Below, one piece after another: positions 45,601 through 55,913 of a DNA stretch of 64,000 nt (positions within the stretch are counted from its first letter, which is position 1; each line of letters begins with the position of its first letter). The position numbers and the translations under genes were made by a program. Origin of the DNA: Theristus sp. LFF4_11 (Eukaryota; Nematoda; Chromadorea; Monhysterida; Xyalidae); assembly GCA_030248135.1 (NCBI GenBank), contig JASANC010002065.1, forward strand, positions 20,917 through 84,916. Direction: 5' to 3'. The notes under the pieces were generated by a model. The model was not told the DNA's origin. It saw nothing but the letters and a program-made list of their open reading frames with translations, and ran no database searches.

Positions 45601-48600
45601 AAGCGAGTCGATCGGCTCTGGCGTCGGTCTGTCGCAGCATTCATCGGTCAGCAGCAGCGAGTCAACGTCCATGAATGATCAGATGAATGCAAACGTGCCG
45701 CACAACAAAGCAACAATGCCATCGAACGTTGTCAGTGAGCTCGAGATGAAACTGAATATATCGCCTGCGACGCCGGTTGGTTTTAGATAGCATCGGAAAG
45801 ACCAGTTTTATTATCAAATTACCATTACCGATTTTGCGCGGAAAAGTATTTTCTCGTTTTCTTCTTCTCTGTAGTTAGGTGATGTTTGAAGAGTTCATTT
45901 AATTGGGTTGGCTGCGTTTAATTTCAATTCATGAGCGAATTTATTCGCGATTACGCCACGTAATTACGCTTGAAAATCAAGCCTGTCTAGTTCTAGTTAT
46001 ATGTTGTTCGTCTGAGTACACATACACAACCAGTCGGATTTCTGCTGTCCAGAGTCTGGACTCCAGAGCCTCACAGAATGTTCAAGCATTCGGTTGACCA
46101 GAAATTTACTTCCAAGGGAGTAAGTACTATGCGGACATTTGGCTTAGCCGCGCTCAAAATGTCTGCAACAGCAGTCGCAAACGCAGTGTAATTTGCCGAA
46201 AAACCCGCAACTTTTCCGCAGTTCCAACTCCAACTATGATCACATTTGCAGCCGGCGCTGCCAGCGAAGAAGTACAACCAACAAGCAAAGTCGGAGTCGA
46301 AGAAGCAAACGAGCGAACAGCAGCAGCGTCCCACTCAGGCGTCGCCGTACACGAACGCAACAGCGGCCGTGAAACGCAAGGAGACCGCGGAAGAAACGAC
46401 GACGACGGTGGTGGTGGAAAACGAGCCGGATGAGAACAAACAGCCGATACCGCCGCCGGTGCCCGTCAGACGGAGGACGAGAGATGAGAAGACGCAAGAT
46501 GCGAACGCAGCCACTGGCCCGGCGACACCGACAAAGAAACTCACGGAAGCAGAGGTGTGCGAAGTGATCGGGCGGCGTTTTCTGTCGGCTAAACCTGCAT
46601 TCATGAAGCAGTATTCAACATAGCTATGCGTCAGTAAATACTGCATCATGAACGCGCATTAACTTCTTTTTCTCCGGATTCTTTCTGGAAAAAGATGTGA
46701 GGATTTTGTTCGGGCAGACTCGCGGTGATTGGCTGCGTTGATTTTTGTCGTTTCGTTTTTTGAGTGATTGATTCATTGATTAAATTTTATTGTTTTTATT
46801 GTTATTCAATTTTCCAGGTGTTAGTAGAGCTGCGTAAGATGGCGGAACCGGGTGACCCGAACGACAAATACTGTCTGCTCAATCAAATTGGTGTCGGGTA
46901 CGTCTAGCAGGTTTTGCGGTTGAAAACAGAACAAGATATAAAATGTCATGAATGTTTGGAGTTGACCTGAACATTTCCTTCATTAAAGTGCCTTGAAAGT
47001 TGAAGTTGAAAGCATCCAAACTCGTGTGAAGTTGATTGACTCGTTGTTGCTATAATTGCCTCATATTGCGAATATTTTCCACATTTGCTTACTTTCGTCT
47101 TTTATCTAAATTGAAGATTTGCACTCTGCAGTTGTATACCCGAAAAAAGAAACACTTGAAAGGCTGATTAGTAAAAATTTATTATTACGAAAGGAGCACA
47201 CCATGATTCTTTGCGTTGCAGTGCCTCTGGCAAAGTGCACACGGCGAAACTGCGCGGCGGCTCAACTGCACAGCCGCTCGTCGCGATAAAACAGATCAAA
47301 TTTCGCTCGCAGCCGAAGAAGGAGATGCTACTGACCGAGATTAAAGTGATGCAGGAGTACCAGCATCCGAACTTGGTCAACTACATTGAGGTCTGCCTGG
47401 TGATCGTTTTTTTTTCTGGTTGCTTTGTGTTTTTTGGGCGTTTCGAACGGTTTGAATGATTGATTGATGGATTGATTGATTGATTTTTCGCCATCTTCAC
47501 CGAGAATTTGCCAATGGACGGATGGATGGAGCAGATGAATGTGACTGCATGTCATTGATGAGGCCATGCCATCCGTTTTAGTCCACCGAACGAAGCTTGA
47601 TACAAGTTAAAAGTGTGTTTGTTGAAACCGGTCACTTTCTTCGCAGAATACAACATGCGAAACTTGTTAACGTGAGAAAAACGAATCTTATCGAGCTTGG
47701 TCGGAAGTCAAACATTTGTGGCTAATTTTGTGTTCTTGCCAACTCCGATCTCGCGAGCTCTGTATTCTGCGAACAAAAGTGACAGGTCGAAACACTCATA
47801 TTGGGCTGTCCCGCGGTATGCGCTTATCAGGCGAAACCGCAAGAAACGGTGCTCGCCCTTGCACCAGTTGCAACACAAAATTATTGTTAATCTTGGATGA
47901 ATTCTGCTCAGTCGTACTTGCACCACGTTCCATTAATTGTTAAAAAACCTGCTTACAGAGCTATTTGCTCGATGACGAAGATCTCTGGGTGGTCATGGAA
48001 TATCTGGACGGGGGCAGCCTCACCGACGTGGTGCTGGAGACTGAGATGGATGAGGGGCAAATGGGCGCCATCGTTGCTGAGATACTCAAGGCGCTCGACT
48101 TCCTGCACAGGTGGGGTATAGGGTGTTTCTTCAGACCTGTCAAATGGTGTTTTTGCGGAACGCGACAGTTTGAATGAATTCTGTAAATTGATTCTGTAAT
48201 TTATTAAAAATGAAATCCGCAGGACCGAGTTTGAGTGCATCCACAAGCACCCCAATATCGTATCATGCGTGTTTGCTTTGTTTTGCTCTCAGCCAGAACA
48301 TCATCCACCGCGACATCAAGTCCGACAACATTCTGCTCGGCCGCGACGGCAATGTGAAACTGACGGATTTCGGCTTTTGCGCGCAGCTCTGCTCGGAGCG
48401 AACGAACCGACAGACGATGGTTGGCACGCCGTATTGGATGGCGCCGGAGGTCGTCAACAGGGCAAAGTACAATTACAAGGTGACACCGCTTGGGCATTGG
48501 TTTTTGGTGTCTCATGCTTACGAAGCCATAAATGAACGGCTTTATGCTTCTCAAGCCTCTGTGTACGGAATGGCCGTTTAAACATTGCAGCTTTTTTCAG

Positions 48601-49471
48601 GGTGCAAGGAGCGCGCGAAATTTGAATGAAAGGATAAAGACTTTCAGAAATCAAATTGTGTGTCAAATTTGATGTGTGTTTTTAAACTAATTGATTCTTC
48701 GTGCTATTCTGTTCATTCTTTCCTTGAAAGTGGGAATTTGGTTTGAAAAAAAACTGGGGCGGGGGAAAGTTTTTTTGTACACAAACTGAGCGCATCTCTA
48801 TGTTCAAGCTGATTGGCTGCATTTTGCGTTGTAGTGATCATTGACCTGATTGGCGTTGATTTGGCGCGCAGTCAATGGGAGTACTTTAGCGTTAGGCGTA
48901 GCCGTGATCTGCGTGACCCGGAATCGCGATTAGATGATGTAACATTTTTGGTGTCGGATTCAAAACGTGTGCTTGTTTCGGTTTCCCGGCTTTTCTGAAT
49001 TCGGTTCCGTGATGAACTTTAGCCATAATATGATAATTCAGCGTTTCACATGCTCGTGTGTGTTCTGCGCGCGCAACAAAAACAAAAACGGTGACAAGTG
49101 ACAGGTTTTGTGAAGTGAACTTTTGACAAGTGTAAACAACAACCGACATTACGCAGGTGGACATCTGGTCGCTCGGCATTCTGATGCTCGAGATGCTCGA
49201 CGGTGAGCCGCCGTATCTGCGCGAGCAACCGCTGAAGGCGATCTACATGATCGCGCAGACCGGCACGCCGCAGATCAAGAAACGCGATCAGATCTCGCCA
49301 AAAATGCTCGACTTCATCGAACGCTGTCTCCGGGTGAAACCGGACGAGCGACCGTCGGCCGCTGAACTACTGAAACATTCGTTCCTAAACGCTCGCAGTC
49401 CACTGTCGTCGCTGGTGCCGTACATCAACGCCGTCAAGGAGTTGAAGGAGTCGAAGGGGAAAAAGAAGTGA
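42650..49471 (+). CDS. PAK1: group I p21-activated serine/threonine kinase (PAK)
   Basis: Rac/Cdc42 effector kinase acting on the actin cytoskeleton. Exons: 42650-42691 (proposed start, [12 protein letters not shown]), 43348-43539, 43887-44029, 44312-44463, 44793-45235, 45593-45775, 46252-46554, 46818-46897, 47222-47390, 47959-48110, 48293-48479 and 49157-49471. All junctions keep phase, giving 786 residues. [20 protein letters not shown] precedes the CRIB motif ([20 protein letters not shown]), followed by the autoinhibitory segment [16 protein letters not shown]. The long linker is Ser/Gln-rich with PPPLPPKP and PPPVPVR SH3-type motifs. The kinase shows [19 protein letters not shown] (Lys), [44 protein letters not shown] and VDIWSLGI. 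An acidic linker and AID of this type define group I rather than PAK4-type kinases. The first exon is the least certain; it ends in a strong GTGAGT donor. Confidence 0.95.
42991..43131. mobile_element. MITE family P copy
   Basis: TA then CAGTCGAACTTGCTGCATGC at left, and inner CATGCATCACGTGTGAGTGT and GATCACCAGCCAATCAGCTG at right. The right terminus is degenerate. It lies in PAK intron 1. Confidence 0.6.
43170..43320. mobile_element. MITE family P copy next to PAK exon 2
   Basis: 151 bp between TA dinucleotides (43168-43169, 43321-43322). Ends are CAGACGAACTCTAAATTACG and TTTAGAGTTCGACTG. The right end is 27 bases from the exon that begins at 43348, so the polypyrimidine tract starts almost directly at the element. 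Confidence 0.8.
46595..46657. mobile_element. MITE family A copy in PAK intron
   Basis: CTGCATTCATGAAGCAGTAT ... GTAAATACTGCATCATGAAC with the family middle CATAGCTATGCG. It lies 40 bases after the donor of exon 46252-46554. Confidence 0.8.
47617..47797. mobile_element. MITE family D copy in PAK intron
   Basis: GAAACCGGTCACTTTCTTCG with CAGAATACAAC at left, GAGCTCTGTATTCTGCGAAC and AAAAGTGACAGG at right, forming inverted termini of about 25 bp. Confidence 0.75.
48566..48740. mobile_element. MITE family E copy, right end decayed
   Basis: Starts after TA (48564-48565) with CGGAATGGCCGTTTAAAC and contains CAGCTTTTTTCAGGGTGCAA and TTCATTCTTTCCTTG, matching 58792-59055. The right terminus cannot be placed. 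It is in the last PAK intron. Confidence 0.65.
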
Positions 49472-49496
49472 CACGACCGCCCCCCCACCCCACCGC

Positions 49497-49660
49497 GTTC
49501 ATACTGATGCATGTGCGTATTGCGGCCTGGCACGTCAGGTCTCGTGGTTCATGCGGACGTTTCTGTGTGGAGGACCACGGCACGACACGTCACGTCTCGT
49601 GTGATTGCATGGAGACGTGCCCATGACGCACGTCAGCATACGTCAGTATGAACTCGCCTT
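49497..49660. mobile_element. MITE family B copy in the PAK 3' region
   Basis: CGTTCATACTGATGCATGTG at left and CATACGTCAGTATGAACTCG at right, with GGCACGTCAGGTCTCGTG and GTGCCCATGACGCACGTCAG. It begins about 26 bases after the PAK stop codon. Confidence 0.75.
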
Positions 49661-51175
49661 AAGAATTGCTGCAGTCGATTATAAGTTTTTTGAGACATGT
49701 TTTGTCACTGCTTTGAGCGGTTCTATTATTGCGTGTGAACGGACGTGTTCGATAGTCACATACAAGGATGTGTCAGTGATTGAAATCAAAAGTCATCTTG
49801 CAGGAACTGAAATTGTTTTGTCATTTGTAAAGTTTTTCTTGTGTTCCGCAAATTTTTATTCGTCAGCTTGATTCTGATTTTCTGTTTTTTGCGTTGATCA
49901 CGGTACGGTACACCCATTCATTTGTTCACTTCGGCATTCTGGATGGTTTTCTGAATCACTTGAAGCGAGTCGAAATGAATGTGGCTTTTGTGAAAGATTT
50001 TTCGTTTATCATGAAATGCACTTTTATGCTCAGTCCTGCTGTGAATAACGTTTTTTTTCTGCTGCCACGCTGAACAAAATCGTTCAGAGCTGTGTTGTTT
50101 CTTGTTCCTGATAGTTTCATGAGCGGGTTGATTTCACTTGCTTTTTTGTCAGTTTTGTTAGTTTTGATAAACTTATTACAAAGAGGAAATTTTCTGTGGA
50201 GTTGACTTGTTTTAATTTATGTATTGAAAACCAAGTTTTTGTGGGACTTGGTTTCCACCACCGAAGCTTCCAAATTGAATTGCAGCCTGGTGATTACTGA
50301 TTATTAGAAATCTAAAGCTATATTCTGTGCTGCGGTATGCGTATTTTGGATGAATTTCTTTTCATTTCATGTGCGTTTGCGCGTTTAGGTTTAGTTTTCA
50401 GTTCTGGTTTCGGTTGATGGTTTATATCACACTCAATCTTTTATTTCGTTTCCAAAATGTCGGTCTTGGGCATTGTCAGCTGCCTGTATTATACGGAAGA
50501 ACCTATTTTTTTACTGTAGGATTTGTTCGTGACTTCACTGTATTTTTTCTGTTTTGTGTTTCTGCGTTTTCAGTCTTGTAGTATTATAAAACATAGTTCA
50601 TTTGAAATAAAGCTTTTGATCTTGATATTTTCATTTAACTTTTTTGATGGTTTATGTTCTGCTTGTGACCCACCGAGTGGCCTGTTCTTCATGATCATGC
50701 AACGGTTAGTGTATTGTGCGGTACTTTTGCTAATTTTGTTAAATTATTGTATTCACAATTTACACGGTTAAAAACTTGCGTGTTTCACTCACCGTTTTCA
50801 TATTTTTGCGCGTGATTCCAAGCTTTTTTTCATTTTAGCTGTGCTGCTTGACACAAGGATGCTCGCTTGATTGAATTTTACAGTTTTCATCACTGACGGT
50901 TTTGTGATATAACCGGAATACAGTATATTTTTTACAGTGTTGCATTCACTTTTTTGTTCATTGTGGTTTGTTTGTGTGCAAGTTTTCGATGGTTTATCCG
51001 ATATTTTTTTGCAGTATTCAGTTTCACAAACAATAAAACGCATAAACAAAAAAGAGTCGGGTGTTGGGAAAAGTTGCCTATCAAGATAAACAATTCGAAG
51101 GGAAGGCCAGTGTTCAGAATCCGGTACTGTGACATTTTTCGACCTATCAAATCAGCCTCAGCCTGTCTGTCCAAA
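49661..51175. other. T-rich spacer, probable PAK 3' UTR plus next promoter
   Basis: No gene. The plus strand is strongly T-rich to about 50950, and a canonical AATAAA occurs at 50607-50612, so transcripts of PAK may extend about 1.1 kb past the stop. The last 200 bases must hold the 5' end of the next gene. Confidence 0.4.
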
Positions 51176-54100
51176 ATGACCGCCATGCTCCTGATAGCAT
51201 CACTAAGTTGTCTGTCGCTTGTTAGTGCGACTAACTTCAATCATCAAAACGCCACTTTCCTCGCCTCTGCCGATGTCGCCGACAGTCTCGTAGGTGACGT
51301 TGCGGACGACGACGACGAAACCGCGAGCGCGGGCGCAAGACCGCCGAAATTGCCGCTGCTCTGGTGGAAGGACTGTGTACTGTTGGACTTGAGTCACACG
51401 CTGCGCGACGGTCACCACGCGAGCGTCGTGAAACACTACCGCGAAAACCCGTTTCGCAGGCGACCGCTATTGAAGGGTGTGTGTGTGATCTGGTTTTTTT
51501 GGATTGTGCTCGAACAAACTGCTCGCAATCTTAAGACCAGTTCATACTGACCGTACGTCGACGTGCATCACGACACGATAAACGGTAGCATGCTAAAACA
51601 CCGAACCTGGCGTGCGTCGTATACGCATACGTCCGTATGAACAGACTTTTACACCATATGTTTCAATAAATACTGTTGGCAACACAACCGAAGCCCGAAG
51701 GAGTTGTTTGCTTGTTTTTAATTTGTCGCTCCGATATCCCGTCACCATAGGCTTCAGAAACGCAACGGTGCACCACCACTGCAGTGGTTTAGGGCATGGT
51801 GAGCCAATAAATGTCTTTGCTGCGAGACAGGGGGGGGGCATTTTTTCAAATTCTGGATCTGGATCTGGATCTGGATTTGAGCCCCGCTCTGCCTTTGAGG
51901 GGAGAGGGGTGCTAGTGATTCACCTCCATCGTCGTGATGCGCCCTTATTCGTTCGCTGGGCTGTGTCGCCACTTTTCGCCATTGTTGTTCCCTCTCCAAC
52001 GCAGGCATGGTCAACGGCGCTGCCGGTTTCGACCCGTTCTACGTGTATTTCAACCTGATCAGTTTAACCGATCACGAAGGCACGCACGTGGACGCGCCCA
52101 AGCACGTACTGCAAAACGAGCAAGTCGCTGAGACTGCGCACACCATTGATCAGGTGAGAGTGGTCGTCGTTGATTGGCGAAAGAGCCGTTCATACTGATG
52201 ACGTATGCGCATACGGCACCGCACGTCACGTCATATTTCATCATTCAGCATGAAACCGTTCGTTTAGACAGACACGGAACGGAAGTTCTCGTGTTCTTGC
52301 ATACCGCCTATGGAGACGTGCCTTTGGCGTACGTCGACGTGCGTCCGCATACGTCAGTGTGAACTGGTCTTAACAGTCGATTCAAGGTGTAACCAATCAA
52401 GGCGTCACAATGGATGTGTTGCGTTGCAAACCGTTTGCGCCATTTTCACAGTGTAAAAAAAGAAAAGTAAAAAAGAATAGGGTCAAGATCGCTGGTGGTG
52501 CCCCTGGGACGTGGGCGCGGCTTAGAGGCTGTCCCTGTTGCCCTCTTGTGGCGAGCACCATATTGGTCCACGGGACTATCGGCGTCCATTCGCCCCTACA
52601 CTAAACTCACGTAGTTTGGTGGTAGGCAGATGCATTTCGTCTCTTTGCCGTAGTTTTGTTGTGCGTTGTAAATAAAGAATCTGAATCTGAATCTGGTACA
52701 TATACAAATACAATACATAAACGGAGGGGCAGAGCTAGAAATAGAAGAAATTTGCACGGTGTTCTGTTTCCGGTCCCACTGTCTGCGATGATGGGCGAGG
52801 CGTGTGTGATTGATGTGCCGCCGATGCATCAGTCAAACGACGATTACTTGATTACGCCGGACGATTTGAAACAATGGGAAAGGTTCAAGGATGCTTTAGA
52901 GACTGTACTTTGAAATTTGCGTACTGCGCTGCTTTCAACCAGACAAAAGCGCTCACAAAACAAATACGGGCGCAGGCAAAGAACTTTGACGAAAATCACT
53001 GCTTATCAGATCTCAACAGAAAACGCCAAAAAAATTCAAACATCATATGAAAATTGTTTTAATAGATATATGGTGAAGTGTATAATTTAAGTCAGTTAGT
53101 TTTAAGTTTTAATAAGTTTACGTTTATCTAAACTAAGTTTTTTTAATAGTTGAGTTATGGTTCACCTCGAAAGCCTGGTTTCCAGTGTGCACGGTCAGTT
53201 CCACGAGCACTGCATTGTGGCCGTTCGCACTGGGCACGAACGATTCTGGGGCAACATCTCCAAGTTCCTTGGTGTGCCCGATGGCGAAGATGCGGAGCAT
53301 TTGAATGCGGATGGCTGGCCTGATAAACTGCATTGGCCAGGTAGAGTGCGTCTGTTGAAACCGGTCACTTTTTGTTTTTTAGAACAGTCGAAAATTTTAA
53401 TTGCAGTGAGAATAACGTGTCCATCGGGTTTGGTTCAAATCAAACACCATCCGTTTGTGGCTGAATGTCTTTTTTCTTCCAACTCTCCAATCTCCTTTCC
53501 TTCTGTCACCAGTTTCTTACAATGTTGTGCCACATTTGCAGCGCTGTCACCCGAGTCGGCGCAGTGGCTGATCGACAATCGCCGCGTCAAGGCCATCGCG
53601 TCGGATGTCGGCATCGACGGCGGACAGATGCTTGATCTCGCGCACTCCGTGCACAGCGTTCGTTGTGGTTTGGCTCTGGACTGACTGAGTCGGGCTTTGG
53701 AATCGCTGTTTTGCTGGTTTCATGATTCACAGTTGTGTTCACCATGCGGTCACTTGTCTGCTGAAACCAAGAAACATTACTGGGAACTGCATTTTTTCTC
53801 TACTTTTTGTGCGTTGGAGTGTCCATGTTTAGAGCTTCACTCTTTAGCTGATCACTACCGGTTCGTACTGACGTACGTAGAGGCACGTTTCCGTAGACGG
53901 TAGTATGGCACAATAACGCGAGACGTAAGACCCTGTGACGTGTGTACAAACATCAGTATGAACGGGACTTTTTGAGTTTTACTCATGAGCTGATCATTTG
54001 AACGCGAGTTTGTGTGCTCTTTTGCAGATTCTGCTCGGCACCAATCGTGTTGGCTTTGATTTCGTCGCGAATCTGTCGCGGCTGCCGGCTCGTGGCGCGA

Positions 54101-54213
54101 CGTTCGTTGCGTTGCCCTTGAAAATTCAGGACGGAAGCGGTTCACCGGTGCGAGCGTTCGCGTACGGCTGGACCGGACGGTTTGATCCGTGTCGGATCAC
54201 CATGGAAAACTGA
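51176..54213 (+). CDS. secreted cyclase-family hydrolase (kynurenine-formamidase type)
   Basis: Member of the metal-dependent cyclase/kynurenine formamidase fold, which hydrolyses amide or ester bonds; the substrate here is unknown. Exons: 51176-51476, 52005-52153, about 52772-52882, 53186-53340, 53542-53657 and 54028-54213. Start MTAMLLIASLSCLSLVSATN is a signal peptide, followed by an acidic segment (VADDDDETAS). CVLLDLSHTLRDG, the metal-binding DHEGTHVDAPKH (HxGTHxDxP type), EACVIDVPPMHQ, YLITPDDLKQWE, IVAVRTGHERFWG, LSPESAQWLIDN, VGIDG and LPLKIQDGSGSPVRAFA follow in the family order. The exon 2/3 junction is odd: exon 3 should start at VPLSAMMGE, yet the bases before it are TTTCCG rather than an AG. 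A secretory form is unusual for a cytosolic kynurenine pathway enzyme, so another substrate is likely. Confidence 0.88.
51538..51655. mobile_element. MITE family B copy, degenerate
   Basis: CAGTTCATACTGACCGTACG at left and CGTATACGCATACGTCCGTA with TGAACAGACTT at right. It lies in intron 1 of the cyclase-family gene. Confidence 0.6.
51842..51882. repeat. short GGATCT tandem repeat
   Basis: About four tandem hexamers TCTGGA/GGATCT after ATTTTTTCAAAT. A related GAATCT run occurs at 52677-52696 near the troublesome exon 3 acceptor. Confidence 0.6.
52188..52375. mobile_element. MITE family B copy in cyclase-family gene intron
   Basis: GCCGTTCATACTGATGACGT at left and GCATACGTCAGTGTGAACTG at right, with GGCACCGCACGTCACGTCA and GACGTGCCTTTGGCGTACGT inside. 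Confidence 0.78.
53352..53520. mobile_element. MITE family D copy, fills a 201-bp intron
   Basis: GTTGAAACCGGTCACTTTTT at left, TTAATTGCAGTGAGAATAAC and GGGTTTGGTTCAAATCAAAC inside, CTTCTGTCACCAG at right. The intron 53341-53541 consists almost entirely of this element. Confidence 0.65.
53855..53972. mobile_element. MITE family B copy
   Basis: CCGGTTCGTACTGACGTACG at left and ACATCAGTATGAACGGGACT at right. It lies in the last intron of the cyclase-family gene. Confidence 0.72.
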
Positions 54214-54257
54214 AGTTAAAGAAAACACACTTTCTGGTAATATTAATTTTTTTAAGT

Positions 54258-54440
54258 TCTGCGACTGAATGCGTGAGCAGACGTCGAAAGAAAACTAGTT
54301 TCAATCTTTATGTGGCAATTCAAAGTCGCCTAAGTGACTCGGCCCCATGTAGGGGACTCGGATCACTTTACCAATTTTGAATTCCCGCGTCATCCACGAA
54401 CCTGTTTACCAATCGATGCGCGCATTGAGTTGCGGGGCCA
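54258..54440. mobile_element. MITE family C copy, best-preserved
   Basis: TTCTGCGACTGAATGCGTGA at left and GCGCGCATTGAGTTGCGGGG at right, with AAAACTAGTTTCAATCTTTA and CTAAGTGACTCGGCCCCATG inside. It lies 45 bases after the stop codon of the cyclase-family gene and may carry its poly(A) site (AATAAAAG at 54441 onwards). Confidence 0.78.
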
Positions 54441-54444
54441 AAAT

Positions 54445-55913
54445 AAAAGATCATGTTTAAAAGCCTAAACTATAAGTAATTTTTTAAAGTTTCACCTCGA
54501 CCCCAAACCCTATCTTTTCTTTTTTGATAAAAATAAACAAACCAACACAGTAATGATGCACACATTGCACATGATCATGTGTTCTTTGTTAGAAACTTAC
54601 CGACGTTACAAAATGCCAGTATCGATGGAACCCTAATCTGTCTGTTACATGTGTAGTTTTCGATTAGTCAATTACTAGCCAATTGACCCGTGCCTACGGC
54701 ACGGATAGCTGGAAATACAATTATTATTTTTGAGTGGATTTTGCCCGATTTTGGCTTTTTGAACCGTGCTAAAAAGTGCATTGCATTTTGATTTTAAGCT
54801 GCTTCAGTCGTTCCCGTTCAAACTATCAAAAACAATATTCTGATCGCGAACACTATCTTTACTGCATTCTGTTTTAAAATTAAAAACAATCTTTTTTAAT
54901 CACTAATGGTCAATTGCTGTTCCCGTTAAAAACGATTTTAAAGTTAATTGAATTGAACAGACAAAAAGCAACGCTTTATTAAAATCGTTTTTGAATGTAA
55001 TTTGTAATTGCAATTTTGAACTTTTGTTTTTGAAACTGACACATTTCTAATTAAACCCGCGTGTTGAAAACAAATTTGAAGGGCGAAGTTTATAATTTTG
55101 CTGTAATGTTTTTACCCGTTCAGCCTGATCTAAGCTAATCCTTATCACGCACTTCATTAACAACCCCCCGTGTATTTGATTTCGCAATTAATTTTTTAGT
55201 TGACTTGTTTAGATAAGTCTTTTCTGTTTTTGAAAAAGTTCTCAAGCAAAAACTTTTCAACAAAAAGATACTGAAAAATAACGTTTTGAAATGAAAGTGC
55301 AATGTGCACTTGCAATGTCGATGTCGTTTTGCAACCGGTTTTGAAAACAATTGCAACTATTTTTCATAGTTGGTTTTCTTTCATTTTTCGCTTTCGGTCA
55401 TCAAGTTGTGAACAGCAACAATTACCATTGTTTGTCAATCGCATGTTAAAGCGCTGTCGCAGATGACCAAAGAGTATCATGATGACTTCGTAGTGAACAG
55501 TGACGTTTTTGAGAAAATAATTGGCATTGATAATAGGTTAAAAATTGAGATGCAGTTTTTTAAATAGCAAAAATGAGCGGCAATTCAAAAAGCAAAAAAG
55601 TGCCACACACAGACACCACTATTATCTTAGTATTATGATGACGCCCAAATTATCAGATATATGCCCAGTTCAGTGTTTGTGCCAATACCATGTCGTTTTT
55701 GTTTCAACGTCCTTCATTATCCATCATTATAAAAACGCATAATATTCATATTGATCCGGTTTTATCGAGAGAGAGTTACAATTGTCAGATGTGTTTTTAT
55801 CAAATTTCATGAAGCAAAATAAAATTATTTCACGATATTCTCACGTGTTTGTTTTTAGTTTTCTACTTTTATCAGCGCAAAAAAACTGTGCATCGATTGC
55901 TTCCAGTCAAGTC
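54445..55913. other. gene-free AT-rich spacer
   Basis: No supported gene. The only structure noted is a small palindrome CCGTGCCTACGGCACGG at about 54689-54705. The last 100 bases must contain the 5' end of the methyltransferase gene. Confidence 0.4.

Noticed and set aside
46555..46623. PAK exon reading on past 46554 to the stop in the MITE
   Set aside because: The GAG|GTGTGC donor keeps phase with the kinase exon at 46818; the extra codons are MITE sequence.
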